A DNA stretch of 34,544 bases from Deltaproteobacteria bacterium (GCA_016930875.1 JAFGFW010000202.1:1-34544), one strand, 5' to 3'; numbered from the stretch's first letter, positions 1 through 8,765 are shown. Notes: generated from the letters alone by a model not told the origin. Program-made: numbers and translations.

Positions 1-105
1 AAGGCGCGAGGAGGGCGAATAGCAAGCTATTTAACCGACGAGCAACGCAGCCAGGCGGGATGGACCTGCCTGCCGGCAGGCAGGTCGACGCATCAAAATG
101 TGAAG
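1..105. repeat. Palindrome-bearing intergenic element at left edge
   Basis: This stretch lies just past the hemY stop codon. It contains a perfect 24-bp palindrome at 63-86 (core CCTGCCTGCCGGCAGGCAGG) and a small hairpin at 18-31 (6-bp arms, 2-nt loop). No coding signal is visible. Palindromes of the CCTGCCTGCCGGCAGG type recur between and inside genes in many environmental genomes, so this is probably one copy of a dispersed repeat. It could also act as a stem-loop ending hemY transcripts, although no T-run follows on the minus strand. Confidence 0.55.
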
Positions 106-1554
106 TTATTTTTGAGCGAGCCCTAAGTCGCGCAGCAGATCTTCAGCGGCGCGTTCGCCTGCTCGGACGCAGTCCGGAACCCCGACCCCTTCAAAACCAT
201 TGCCTGCCAGTTGCAAGCCCTGATATCTGCTAATCCGCCGTCGCATGCTTGCCACCCGATCAAGATGACCAACATCGTATTGTGCCATGGATTCAGGCCA
301 GCGGTGCACCATGGCAAAGCGGGGCGGCGTGGCAATACCCAGCAGATTATCCAGATCGAGGCGAACGGCTTCAATGAGCCCTTTGTCATCGCGCTCCAGG
401 ATCTCCGGCCTCAGCGCCCCGCCCATAAAGGCGCGGAGCAAGACGTGCCCTTCCGGAGCCCGGCCTTCATATTTTACGCTGCTAAAGGATGCTGCTATGA
501 TATTACGCTTTTCCGCGACGGGAACAACGCATCCGAAGGCGTCCAGGGGGTGTGCTATTTGCTCCCGTCTGTAGGCAAGATAAATAACTGCGGAGGATGC
601 ATATTGCACGGCTGACAACTGTTCGGCCAGTTCCTTATCCACTCCTGCGAGCAGTGGCGCTGCGTGTTTGGATGGTCCGGCGATGATGACGCCATCTGCT
701 TCAACGCATGTCTCGTCTTTCAGTTCAACCGTCCAACGTGGGATAGTATCAGTACTGGCTTTGTTCGTCACGCGAACAACACGTTCGTTCAATCGAAAGC
801 GAACATGGTTCAAATGATGCTTGAGAGCATTAGTCAGTGTCTGCAGGCCGTCCCTGAAGGTCACAAACATGCCGTAACGTGCGCCACTGCCGGTAGTCTG
901 GCGGTTCTTCCCTTCGGCCCGCATTCCTTTGATCACACTGCCGTATTTGCTTTCCAGATCGAGGAAGCGGGGCATAGTTGCTCTCAGGCTGAGCCTTTCC
1001 GGCTTTGCGGTGTAGATGCCGCTAATCAAGGGTTGGACCACGCGGTCCAGGGCCTCGCGTCCAAATCGTCGGATGACAAAGGAAGCCAGTGATTCATCGT
1101 CATTGACTTTTCTCGCGGGCAGAAACATTTCTGCTCCCATCCTGAGTTTTCCGGGCAATGAGAAGATCGGCGTGGTGATAACCGGCATGAATCGTGTGGG
1201 CGCCATGAGAAGAAACCCTTCGGGAATTGGCATGAGCTTGCCCCGGCGCACTACCATGGCGCTGCGGTGGGCTTCATTGGTGTTTATCAGTTCGGATTCC
1301 AAGCCAAGACGGCGAGCCAGGGACAGGGCCCATGGTTTGGCGGTGACAAAGTTGTCAGGGCCGGCATCGATCAAAAAACCATCTCGTTTGATCGTATGAA
1401 TGACGCCGCCCAAGCGATCACGAGCCTCGATCAACGTGATGTCCAGCGGGTATGTTCCTTTTCGACTTAACTCCGATAGCCGGTAAGCAGCGCTCAGGCC
1501 CGTGATGCCTCCTCCGATGATGATAATGCGTTTTGGCTTTTCTTGACTATCCAT
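106..1554 (-). CDS. hemY: HemY-type protoporphyrinogen/coproporphyrinogen oxidase
   Basis: FAD-dependent oxidase of late heme synthesis (named hemG in many annotations), 482 aa, the usual length for the family. The N-terminus carries the Rossmann FAD motif GGGITGL at residues 14-20, then the RDRLGG segment around 46-51 and DAGPDNF. The C-terminal FAD-contacting region AGNGFEGVGVPDC is intact. Family knowledge: these enzymes oxidise protoporphyrinogen IX or coproporphyrinogen III; the sequence alone does not tell which. The ATG at 1552-1554 has only a weak AAGG upstream. It is the last gene of the hemDE-hemH-hemY cluster, 263 bp downstream of hemH, with a repeat-like element in that gap. The same order, hemE-hemH-hemY, is found in Bacillus. 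Confidence 0.93.
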   Translation of the reverse strand: MDSQEKPKRIIIIGGGITGLSAAYRLSELSRKGTYPLDITLIEARDRLGGVIHTIKRDGFLIDAGPDNFVTAKPWALSLARRLGLESELINTNEAHRSAMVVRRGKLMPIPEGFLLMAPTRFMPVITTPIFSLPGKLRMGAEMFLPARKVNDDESLASFVIRRFGREALDRVVQPLISGIYTAKPERLSLRATMPRFLDLESKYGSVIKGMRAEGKNRQTTGSGARYGMFVTFRDGLQTLTNALKHHLNHVRFRLNERVVRVTNKASTDTIPRWTVELKDETCVEADGVIIAGPSKHAAPLLAGVDKELAEQLSAVQYASSAVIYLAYRREQIAHPLDAFGCVVPVAEKRNIIAASFSSVKYEGRAPEGHVLLRAFMGGALRPEILERDDKGLIEAVRLDLDNLLGIATPPRFAMVHRWPESMAQYDVGHLDRVASMRRRISRYQGLQLAGNGFEGVGVPDCVRAGERAAEDLLRDLGLAQK

Positions 1555-1597
1555 TTGTGCAATTACCTTGATGCCTCAACGGCGCCACCAAGAAGAA

Positions 1598-1750
1598 ATG
1601 CCTAAAGTTTAAAGTGCCTAAAATGCCTAAAATTAAGTGAAGTTAGGGAGTTAGGAACTGTATTCCTAGATTACTAACAACTTTATCTACAGTTTTATTT
1701 CATTGTATTTCACGTTAGGCATTTTAGGCACTTTAGCTCATTTTAGGCAG
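1598..1750. repeat. MITE-like element with terminal inverted repeats
   Basis: Between hemH and hemY. A perfect 21-bp inverted repeat pairs 1610-1630 with 1715-1735 and extends imperfectly outward, giving arms of roughly 35 bp built from reiterated GCCTAAA units (TTTAGGC on the other side). The interior of about 85 bp is AT-rich and non-coding. The structure fits a small non-autonomous element or a long imperfect hairpin in the hem transcript. No target-site duplication could be identified with certainty. Confidence 0.6.
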
Positions 1751-1817
1751 TTCAGTTCAGCTCGGTTCCATACAATATTTGACAACAAATTTACTCCCAG
1801 AAAAGGTGCTAAATTCA

Positions 1818-2747
1818 TTATGAAATAACCATGGTTACCATATCAGCCAGGCCATTCACAAATACCTGGTCGTCACTCACTGTCTTGGCGCGGAGCAACG
1901 TGATGCCTGCTTGTGTTGCTGTCTCTTTGGCTTCAATGTCAAGGTCGTACAAGACCTCGATATTATCGCATACGAACCCGATGGGCACTGCAACTGCGTG
2001 CTTGACCCTGCGGCTTTGCAGGTTTCGCAAAACATCGTTGATGTCCGGCTCGAGCCATGGATCCTGAGGCCGGCCACTGCGGCTCTGGTAGGCCACTTGC
2101 CAGTCACCATGATTCAGGTTGTTACTTACGAGTGTTGCCGAAGCATGCACCTGTTTGGCATAGAGTTCGACCTGGGGATCACTGTAGGGCAGACTGTGGG
2201 CCGTAAAGAGGATATAGGCCTCCTTGCGATCACGTTCAGGGATCTCTTCCAGGCATTCCCTCACACGGTTTGAAAGGGTTTGGATAAATCCGCCTTGATC
2301 GAAGAGCGGTTGAGTATAGGAGACATTCAGCTCTACCCCTGTTTCGGCTATGGCATTGGCAACATCGGCTTGATATTGACCCCAGCTTGATCTGCTCTGG
2401 TAAACGGACATGATCACCCCAACTGCCCGTTTGACGCCATCTTGGCTCATCCGTCGCACTGTGTCTGTCAAAAATGGGCGCCAGTTGCGCATGCCCACGT
2501 AAACGGGTAGAGGCATATCGCGGTGTTCCAGTGTTGCTCTCAAGGCCTCTGCCTGGCGGAAGGTGATCTCCTTTACGGGCGATTTGCCACCGAAGAGATC
2601 ATAGTGACGGGCAACATCTTCGAGACGTTCTGCCGGGACGCGGCCTTGTGTAACTCTTGTTAGAAAGGGACGGATGTCCTCGACCGTCTCCGGTCCGCCA
2701 AAGGCGATTACTAATACAGCGTCCAAAGGGTTTGGTCTTTTTGTCAT
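1818..2747 (-). CDS. hemH: Ferrochelatase (protoporphyrin or coproporphyrin type)
   Basis: Inserts ferrous iron into a porphyrin in heme synthesis; 309 aa, typical of bacterial cytosolic ferrochelatases. The metal-binding histidine is in FTAHSLP at residues 182-188 (His184). The partner glutamate is in DNIEVLYDLDIEA at 261-273 (Glu264). These positions correspond closely to His183 and Glu264 of the Bacillus subtilis enzyme. In the second motif the usual DHxE appears as DNIE, so the histidine is replaced by asparagine. The GFVCDNIEVLYDLD stretch resembles the monofunctional coproporphyrin ferrochelatases (CpfC) of Gram-positive bacteria more than the E. coli type, but this is an impression, not a test. 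The ATG at 2745-2747 has no good ribosome site. It lies 98 bp downstream of hemDE on the same strand. Confidence 0.93.
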   Translation of the reverse strand: MTKRPNPLDAVLVIAFGGPETVEDIRPFLTRVTQGRVPAERLEDVARHYDLFGGKSPVKEITFRQAEALRATLEHRDMPLPVYVGMRNWRPFLTDTVRRMSQDGVKRAVGVIMSVYQSRSSWGQYQADVANAIAETGVELNVSYTQPLFDQGGFIQTLSNRVRECLEEIPERDRKEAYILFTAHSLPYSDPQVELYAKQVHASATLVSNNLNHGDWQVAYQSRSGRPQDPWLEPDINDVLRNLQSRRVKHAVAVPIGFVCDNIEVLYDLDIEAKETATQAGITLLRAKTVSDDQVFVNGLADMVTMVIS

Positions 2748-2845
2748 AATATTCGGATTTTGGATTTTCTCCGCATCTAGTCAAATCCGTAGTGGGCCTG
2801 TGCCCACCATTGCGGCATCCATTCTTCCCCGTGCCCTGTCTGTTC

Positions 2846-4795
2846 TCACCTCGCGGAGAGTTCGTGGACCGCATCCACAAGTTCAGCCACGTTCTCAGGC
2901 GGCATGTCAGGCAAGATGCCGTGGCCCAGGTTGAAAATATGGCCCGGCCGCCCTGCAGCTTTATCCAGAATGGCTTGCACATGGGCCCGGATCTCGTCAG
3001 GGGAAGTGTACAACACGATGGGGTCCATGTTGCCCATGACAGCCACGTTATCACCAAGCATGGACCACGCCTCTGCCAGATCGGAGCGCCAATCGAGACC
3101 GATGACATCGCCACCGGCTTCCTTCATCAACGGCAACAATGCCGGGTTGCCTGTGCTGAAATTGATCACCGGCGCGGACTTGTCGATTCCGTCAATAAGT
3201 CGCTTAACGTGGGGCATGACACACTCTCTGTAATCATCAGGCGATAGAGAGCCGACCCAACTATCAAAGAGCTGGACCGCATCAGCTCCAGCTGCGATTT
3301 GGCCGTTCAGGTATTCAATCAAGATATTGGTCAGACGTTCCATGAGTGCATGCCACGTAGCTTTGTCACGGTACATCATGGTCTTGGTTTTCACGTAGTG
3401 GGCTGATTTGCCGCCTTCGATCATGTACGAGGCTATGGTAAACGGGGCTCCGGCAAAACCGATTAATCCGATATCCGGCCGCAAGGCACGGCGTGTGATC
3501 TTCAGGGCATCAAATACATAAGCGAACTCGCTCACATCAGCTTTCCTCAAGCTGTGCACGTCTTCGCGCGTGCGCACGGGGTTGTGGATAACCGGGCCTT
3601 CACCCTTTACGAATTCCAGATGCAACCCCATAGGCTCTGTGACAAGAAGAATATCTGCGAAAATAATTGCCGCGTCCACACCGAGGCGGTCTACGGCCAT
3701 CAAAGTCACTTCAGCAGCAAGCTCCGGGGTTTTACATAACTCCAGCATGGTCACTTTTTTCCTGATCTTCAGGTATTCACGCTGGTACCGGCCGGCTTGC
3801 CTCATGATCCAGACAGGCGTGTATGGGGTCGGTTCTCGCCGGCATGCCTTTACAAACACAGAATCCGTTGCAGAAGCCTCCCCGCTGTCGCCCGGTTGCC
3901 AAACCATGTCAATACGCTGCCATTGGTTTGTATTGACACCGTTCTTGCAGGCCGCGCGTTTTTTGGAGAGCAGATCGCGTCCGCGTCGGGCCATCTCACG
4001 GACAAGGTGCGCCATATTCGTTCTGTCAGGTTCGTAATCAACGGTTAGTTCTTGTTCCACAATGGCTCGACTGGCAACAGGTCCCACAGATCCGATGCAA
4101 ATCCGTTTGAATGCTTCCCGCAGTTTTCTTTCAACGCCATCCATCTTGGCTACCTTGAACAGGTGCTGAACCTGGATCCCGCTGGTGAACAATGCAAAGT
4201 CCACACACGGACTCTTTCCGGCAATGATATCCCGGATAGCCTGGTGGAGTGGTTGCAGATCTTCCGGCAGATCCCATCGATAAAGGGGCACTGCCACGAC
4301 TTCAGCTCCCCGCTCCTCCAACCCTTTGATCAGATCGGGATTCGAGTTGCCGTACTCTTGAATCGCCACTCTTTTTTTGTCTACTGCATAGGTCTCGTCG
4401 AGTCTGGTCAGTAAATCCTTCCACGTGTAGGGTTCTGGAACCAGAATAGCAGGCGCCAACCCCATGTCCCGCAATGCAGAAGCGGGCTTTGGTCCCAACG
4501 CAACCAACTTGACCGACCTGAGCGCTTCAATAACTTGCCGGGTCTCATATTTTATGGCTAGTGTCTTGATTAGAAGCCGCGTGCCAACACCCGTCATGAG
4601 GACCAGCACGTCGATCCAACCGGCTAGAAGCAGCTTGGCAAACTTGAGGGCTTCAGTGTTATGCTCAAGAGGAATCTCGCGCATGCTTGGAGCATTGACG
4701 GGTTTTCCCCCTGCTTGTCTGATGAGGTCGGCGATTTCAGTTGACTGCCGACCTGCAAATGAGACGACTCTGCTGTCTTGAAAATCAATGGGCAC
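2846..4795 (-). CDS. hemDE: Fused uroporphyrinogen-III synthase / uroporphyrinogen decarboxylase
   Basis: A single 649-aa frame carrying two successive heme enzymes. Residues about 1-275 look like uroporphyrinogen-III synthase (HemD), with MTGVGTR at 67-73, FTSG at 203-206 and a GSVGPVAS segment at 235-242. Residues about 311-649 are uroporphyrinogen decarboxylase (HemE), with the substrate-binding motif PVWIMRQAGRY at 327-337, DAAIIFADILL and GFAGAPFTIASY. The linker of ~35 residues is rich in basic and polar residues. HemD cyclises hydroxymethylbilane and HemE removes four acetate carboxyls, so the fusion joins consecutive steps. The start is GTG at 4793-4795, with AGAGG 7 nt upstream. A strong promoter lies just ahead. 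An internal ATG near residue 297 could in principle give a separate HemE. Confidence 0.92.
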   Translation of the reverse strand: MPIDFQDSRVVSFAGRQSTEIADLIRQAGGKPVNAPSMREIPLEHNTEALKFAKLLLAGWIDVLVLMTGVGTRLLIKTLAIKYETRQVIEALRSVKLVALGPKPASALRDMGLAPAILVPEPYTWKDLLTRLDETYAVDKKRVAIQEYGNSNPDLIKGLEERGAEVVAVPLYRWDLPEDLQPLHQAIRDIIAGKSPCVDFALFTSGIQVQHLFKVAKMDGVERKLREAFKRICIGSVGPVASRAIVEQELTVDYEPDRTNMAHLVREMARRGRDLLSKKRAACKNGVNTNQWQRIDMVWQPGDSGEASATDSVFVKACRREPTPYTPVWIMRQAGRYQREYLKIRKKVTMLELCKTPELAAEVTLMAVDRLGVDAAIIFADILLVTEPMGLHLEFVKGEGPVIHNPVRTREDVHSLRKADVSEFAYVFDALKITRRALRPDIGLIGFAGAPFTIASYMIEGGKSAHYVKTKTMMYRDKATWHALMERLTNILIEYLNGQIAAGADAVQLFDSWVGSLSPDDYRECVMPHVKRLIDGIDKSAPVINFSTGNPALLPLMKEAGGDVIGLDWRSDLAEAWSMLGDNVAVMGNMDPIVLYTSPDEIRAHVQAILDKAAGRPGHIFNLGHGILPDMPPENVAELVDAVHELSAR

Positions 4796-4848
4796 AATAA
4801 TCCTCTAAGGTGTGTAAGTATTGAAAAAGATTCTTATTTATTTTTATT

Positions 4849-4877
4849 ACTATAGGAAAAGACTGCCGATATGTCAA
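4849..4877 (-). promoter_or_regulatory. Sigma70-like promoter for hemDE
   Basis: On the minus strand a perfect -35 TTGACA (4872-4877) is followed by exactly 17 bp and a -10 TATAGT (4849-4854). The -35 box begins 3 bp past the wtpC stop codon and the predicted transcript would have a leader of roughly 45 nt before the hemDE GTG. This gives the heme block its own promoter, although no terminator separates it from the wtp genes, so read-through is possible. Confidence 0.7.
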
Positions 4878-4879
4878 CT

Positions 4880-5917
4880 TCAAAAAACGTGGATGGCAGA
4901 TGATGGTATGGCGATGTGGATTTCTTGTGTTTCCGAGGGATCTATCTCAAAAAGAGCGCTCTTTGTGAGCATGGCCCTGAAAACCACCTCTTCCGTGCTG
5001 ACGGAGACTTCGTAGTAAAGACCTCGATCGATTATGTCAGATACTCTTGCCTTGAAGACGTTAAGGCCATTGTTGGATGGCCTTAACTTGCTGATGGAAA
5101 CATCCTCCGCCCTGATGCCTACGTAGCGTTTACGGCCTTCAGGCGGGGCTTGGAGACATAACTCCAGATTGTCCACAATTGCCCGGTTCTTATTGAACGT
5201 AGCCGGGAAGATATTCTTCATGCCAACAAATTCAGCCACAAAAGGGGTGGCCGGCCGTTGAAAAACTCGAGACACAGGATCGATTTGCTCGATCTTGCCA
5301 AGATTGATGATGGCCATTCGTTCACCAAGGAACAGCGCTTCAGCAAAATCGTGGGTGACCATCAAGAACGTGATTCGCAACTCTTCATGGAGTTTTTTGA
5401 GCACTTGCCGGATGTCTTCTCGAAAATTCGGGTCCAGAGCAGAGAGCGGTTCGTCAAGAAGCAATACTGAGGGATTTACGGCCAGGGCACGGGCCAGGGA
5501 GACTCTCTGTTTTTCTCCTCCGCTCAGATTGTGGATGGAGCGGTCAACCAAGTGCGAGAGATTCAACTGGTCAATCAGTCTGTCCAGATTTTTCTGTGTG
5601 GGTTGCTCATCGATTTTGCGGTAGCGCAAACCGTACGTGATGTTTTTGAGCACTGTGAGGTGGGGAAAGAGGGCGTAATCCTGATAGACGATCCCCATCC
5701 CGCGCTTTTCAGGAGGGAGATGAGTCACATCCTTTCCGGCCACTATTATTTGCCCACTGGTCACCGGCGCCAATCCCATGATGGCCTCCAGCACCAGGGT
5801 TTTGCCTGCTCCGGTCGGGCCGAGAAGTGTGAAGAATTCACTCTTTTCAATAGACAGATCAATGTCCTGGATTGAAAATCTCGGCAAATCAATACGGAGT
5901 TTGTTTAGTTGGATCAT
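4880..5917 (-). CDS. wtpC: Tungstate/molybdate ABC transporter ATP-binding protein
   Basis: Cytosolic ATPase that powers oxyanion import, 345 aa. Walker A is GPTGAGKT at 33-40, the ABC signature is LSGGEKQR at 131-138, Walker B is VLLLDEP at 151-157 and the switch histidine is in MVTHD. The final ~110 residues form a TOBE-like regulatory domain, as in ModC and WtpC proteins. The start ATG overlaps the wtpB stop by 4 bp (ATGA), so translation is probably coupled. The assignment to the Wtp subgroup comes mainly from the neighbouring binding protein; a molybdate preference cannot be excluded. Confidence 0.88.
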   Translation of the reverse strand: MIQLNKLRIDLPRFSIQDIDLSIEKSEFFTLLGPTGAGKTLVLEAIMGLAPVTSGQIIVAGKDVTHLPPEKRGMGIVYQDYALFPHLTVLKNITYGLRYRKIDEQPTQKNLDRLIDQLNLSHLVDRSIHNLSGGEKQRVSLARALAVNPSVLLLDEPLSALDPNFREDIRQVLKKLHEELRITFLMVTHDFAEALFLGERMAIINLGKIEQIDPVSRVFQRPATPFVAEFVGMKNIFPATFNKNRAIVDNLELCLQAPPEGRKRYVGIRAEDVSISKLRPSNNGLNVFKARVSDIIDRGLYYEVSVSTEEVVFRAMLTKSALFEIDPSETQEIHIAIPSSAIHVF

Positions 5918-6702
5918 GCTTTTACCTGTTTAGGAAGTGAAACGATTCTTAGAAGGAGAAACAGCAATAGAGAAACCAGAATTAGCCAGACGGCCACTGG
6001 TTGCGAATACTTGAGTCCGTACGCAGTGAAACGCTCGTAGATCATAACAGGCGCAATCATGGGGTGGTATGCAATAATGACTATTGCCCCGAATTCACTG
6101 ATGGCCCTGGCTGTGCACATGATCATCCCGACCAGCATGCTTCTCCAGGCCAGTGGAAACGTGATGCGGAAGAAGGTGCCGGTCATGGATGCTCCGAGAC
6201 TGCGTGAGACTTTTTCAAGGCGCTTCGGAATGGCTTCGAATCCTGCCTTGGCTGTGTTTATGTAGAATGGCAACCCAACAAATACCATCACCAAGACAAT
6301 TCCTGTCACGCTTCCCATGATACGAATTCCAAACGCATGCATGAACTGGCCCAGCCAGTGGTCTTTGCCGGCAACACTCAGAAGAGCAATGCCCACAACA
6401 GGATGGGGAATCATTATGGGGAGATCCACAACGCTCTCTATGAACTTTTTTCCAAAAAAAGTCTTGCGCGCGATAAGATAAGCGAAAGGCGTGCCAATAA
6501 TAAACGATATGAGCGCCGCCAGGCCTGACGCATAGATACTAAGCCAGATGGAGTTGACTACGTCCCTGTCGGTTATAGCCTCCTTAAGATTACTAAATGA
6601 GGGCTGGGCCACCATCTCGATAAGGGGAAGCAGGATGAAGAACAGAATGATCGAGGTCGAGAAAATGGTCAACCAAATGAATGGATCAGGTCTCTTTCGC
6701 AT
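5914..6702 (-). CDS. wtpB: Tungstate/molybdate ABC transporter permease
   Basis: Inner-membrane permease of 262 aa with about six hydrophobic segments. The cytoplasmic EAA-type loop that docks the ATPase is at about 154-172, starting GFEAIPKRLEK. The ISEFGA segment at 201-206 is characteristic of molybdate/tungstate permeases, which carry EFGA in the last helices. It sits 17 bp downstream of wtpA and overlaps wtpC by 4 bp, so the three genes form a complete importer with one permease type, presumably a homodimer. Confidence 0.88.
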   Translation of the reverse strand: MRKRPDPFIWLTIFSTSIILFFILLPLIEMVAQPSFSNLKEAITDRDVVNSIWLSIYASGLAALISFIIGTPFAYLIARKTFFGKKFIESVVDLPIMIPHPVVGIALLSVAGKDHWLGQFMHAFGIRIMGSVTGIVLVMVFVGLPFYINTAKAGFEAIPKRLEKVSRSLGASMTGTFFRITFPLAWRSMLVGMIMCTARAISEFGAIVIIAYHPMIAPVMIYERFTAYGLKYSQPVAVWLILVSLLLFLLLRIVSLPKQVKA

Positions 6703-6719
6703 TCTATGCTTTCACACTG

Positions 6720-7709
6720 CTACTTTTTGACCTCAACCAGCTTCTGAAGAGATGGGGGAAGCATGGCTTTCATTTCTGCAGTGGGGACTTTGCATGGAAC
6801 AAAGGGCGGTTGGCCCATTTCCCTGAAGATCTTCAGGCCGCCATCAGGATCGATTACATATTCCAAGAAGGCCAGGGCGGCCTTCGGATTTGGTCCATCT
6901 TTGATCATGGTGATCCCGTAGGTGCAGGATTTGCCTGTGCGCGTCATCCAGGTTCCCGGTTTTTTCCCGGTCACTTTCACGGAGGCTTGTTTGTAAAAAC
7001 TGTCATTTTTGTGATTGCCTAAATTGATCTTATCAGGAAGAACCACGTATTCTAGCTCATGCTGGACCGCCACGGAGAGGTACTCCCACGCGTAGTCCAT
7101 GTGCCCTGTTTTTAAGAGGAAAACGAGCTCAACTGATTTGGGCCTGATATTTTCCTTGGGCCGGTTGGCGATCAGGCTTTCATAAAGTCCTGGCTTATTG
7201 TAGTGTTTTTCAGCCAACTGCAGCACCATGAGGCTCCGGTAGCCGCAGGGGTCAAGATTGGGATCCGCATGTCCCCAGACGACCCCTTTTCGGCCTAGGA
7301 TGTCGTACCAGTTATCGGCATTAACCTCGTTTGCAAAGCGGCTCTTGTCCGTATAGCAGAGAACCAGTTGGTTGGTTGCAAAACGGATGTTCCACACCGC
7401 ATATTCGGGAATCAGGGTCTTGTCTATAACCTTAAAATCAGCAGAAGCCATTATATCGGCAGGCTTGTGAAGTTCTGAAATCATACGTGCCATCTTGGTG
7501 CTCCCGCCTCCCTCACGCAGTACATCCACCTTGGGATACCTGGCTTCAAAGATTTTTTCCATCTTGGCAAAAGGCACTGTCAGGCTCCCTGCATGGAAGA
7601 TGACAACCTTGCCCTGAGGTTCGGCTCCAACACAAAACGGGTAGAAAACCACTGCGGCCAGAAAAACAACCACCAGAAAGCTCTTTACCGACTTGTCAAC
7701 TCTTGTCAT
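6720..7709 (-). CDS. wtpA: Tungstate/molybdate-binding periplasmic protein
   Basis: Substrate-binding protein of 329 aa. A signal peptide is visible: basic N-terminus, hydrophobic stretch at 11-24, probable cleavage after VGA at residue 29. The mature part begins with [11 protein letters not shown] and contains [31 protein letters not shown] and [10 protein letters not shown], the segments by which the WtpA family is recognised. WtpA proteins bind tungstate and molybdate very tightly. ATG at 7707-7709 is preceded by AGGAG at a 9-nt spacing. It is 27 bp downstream of the regulator gene. Tungstate uptake would suit an anaerobe with tungsten-dependent formate dehydrogenase or aldehyde oxidoreductase, but none is encoded in this window. 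Confidence 0.9.
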   Translation of the reverse strand: MTRVDKSVKSFLVVVFLAAVVFYPFCVGAEPQGKVVIFHAGSLTVPFAKMEKIFEARYPKVDVLREGGGSTKMARMISELHKPADIMASADFKVIDKTLIPEYAVWNIRFATNQLVLCYTDKSRFANEVNADNWYDILGRKGVVWGHADPNLDPCGYRSLMVLQLAEKHYNKPGLYESLIANRPKENIRPKSVELVFLLKTGHMDYAWEYLSVAVQHELEYVVLPDKINLGNHKNDSFYKQASVKVTGKKPGTWMTRTGKSCTYGITMIKDGPNPKAALAFLEYVIDPDGGLKIFREMGQPPFVPCKVPTAEMKAMLPPSLQKLVEVKK

Positions 7710-7736
7710 CGCTTGTTTCTCCTCTTAGAATTGCCC

Positions 7737-8681
7737 CTATTTCTCCCTATTCGGTCTTGATTGCTGCGGGAAGACCATTTTGCCACGAAGACTCAGGTCA
7801 TATCCGTCCAGTTCCTGAGCCATCTCGCGGAATTCAGACTCCGAAAGAAGGCCTAAGAAGAGCTGGACTTCGTGCAAGAAGAAGCGATCTTTCGGGATAA
7901 CGAGATCGTATCGCTCCCAGCGCAGGGGAATGAAGCCCAAACCCAAAAGCCCTGCAACGGGTCTTATGGCAGGGGCCGTATCTGCTCGGCCTGAGAGCAC
8001 CTCTATGGCGACATCGAGATGGCTTCTGAATTCCTGCTCGTAACCTTGAATCTCTTTCGCTTGAAGGCCGGCCTTTTCAAGTTCCCGGTCAAGAAGAAGC
8101 CGTGTGCCTGTGCCTTGAGGACGATTGGCGATCCTTATGCCGGGTTGACCCAGATCAGAGATACCGTCGATCCCCTTGGGATTTCCTTCGGCTACGAGGA
8201 GTCCTTGTTCTCTTCGACAAAAATTCACCACAGCCGGCAATTCACCCCCGAGTTCCTGGTAGGCAAAGTCAAAATTATATTCCTTTTCATCCTCCTGCAT
8301 AAGATGGCTTGATGCAACGTGGCAGAGGCCTCGGCCCAAGGCCTTGAGTCCTCCAAGGCTGCCCACGTTGCCAAAGACGGCCAAATGGTCCGGGTAGACG
8401 CGATTGAAAAGCGCTATAGTCTTGTCCAGAAGGATGTCATGACTTCCCGCAATGGCGAGCATCCCGGGTGAGGGAGGAAGGTGGGCTGATCTGGGGTAGT
8501 TGATGATATGGCTTTCCAGCCACTGTTCCACCAAACGGCGGGGGAAGAGCCATTTCCCCGTAACCTTGCTGGCCGGGAGCCCCTTTTCGGAGACAAGGGA
8601 ATAGACCATCTTTTCGTTTACATCCAGAAACTGAGCCACCTCTTTTGTGCTGAGAAAGGCTTGGTCATTGCTTTTTTTCAT
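7737..8681 (-). CDS. HTH regulator with periplasmic-binding-protein-like sensor domain
   Basis: Probable oxyanion-responsive transcriptional regulator. The N-terminus holds an excisionase/MerR-type helix-turn-helix (FLSTKEVAQFLDVNEKMVYS, then KVTGKWLFPRR). The remaining ~230 residues form a binding-protein-like domain with GSHDILLD, a NRPQGTGTRLLLD segment and SGRADTAPAI, related to the LysR-substrate-like domain found in molybdenum-cofactor proteins. Being the first gene ahead of wtpA, it probably senses molybdate, tungstate or a cofactor and controls the transporter; this is inferred from context. The chosen ATG (8679-8681) has GGAG 10 nt upstream; an in-frame ATG at 8709-8711 would add 10 residues but has a poorer ribosome site. 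Confidence 0.8.
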   Translation of the reverse strand: MKKSNDQAFLSTKEVAQFLDVNEKMVYSLVSEKGLPASKVTGKWLFPRRLVEQWLESHIINYPRSAHLPPSPGMLAIAGSHDILLDKTIALFNRVYPDHLAVFGNVGSLGGLKALGRGLCHVASSHLMQEDEKEYNFDFAYQELGGELPAVVNFCRREQGLLVAEGNPKGIDGISDLGQPGIRIANRPQGTGTRLLLDRELEKAGLQAKEIQGYEQEFRSHLDVAIEVLSGRADTAPAIRPVAGLLGLGFIPLRWERYDLVIPKDRFFLHEVQLFLGLLSESEFREMAQELDGYDLSLRGKMVFPQQSRPNREK

Positions 8682-8736
8682 TACTCTAACACTCCAGGTT
8701 CCATGCGACATCCGTTACTCAGGATTATGAAAGCAT

Positions 8737-8765
8737 TTTCTACAGTTTAAGTTAGACTTTGTCAA
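8737..8765 (-). promoter_or_regulatory. Probable promoter of the regulator-wtpABC operon
   Basis: Minus strand: perfect -35 TTGACA (8760-8765), 17-bp spacer, -10 TAGAAA (8737-8742; four of six consensus bases). The predicted start near 8730 gives a leader of about 50 nt to the preferred ATG at 8681. No clear ModE-like operator palindrome was recognised. Confidence 0.5.

Noticed and set aside
664-1092. Plus-strand frame of 142 codons inside hemY
   Set aside because: Antisense shadow of a well-supported gene with no family features.
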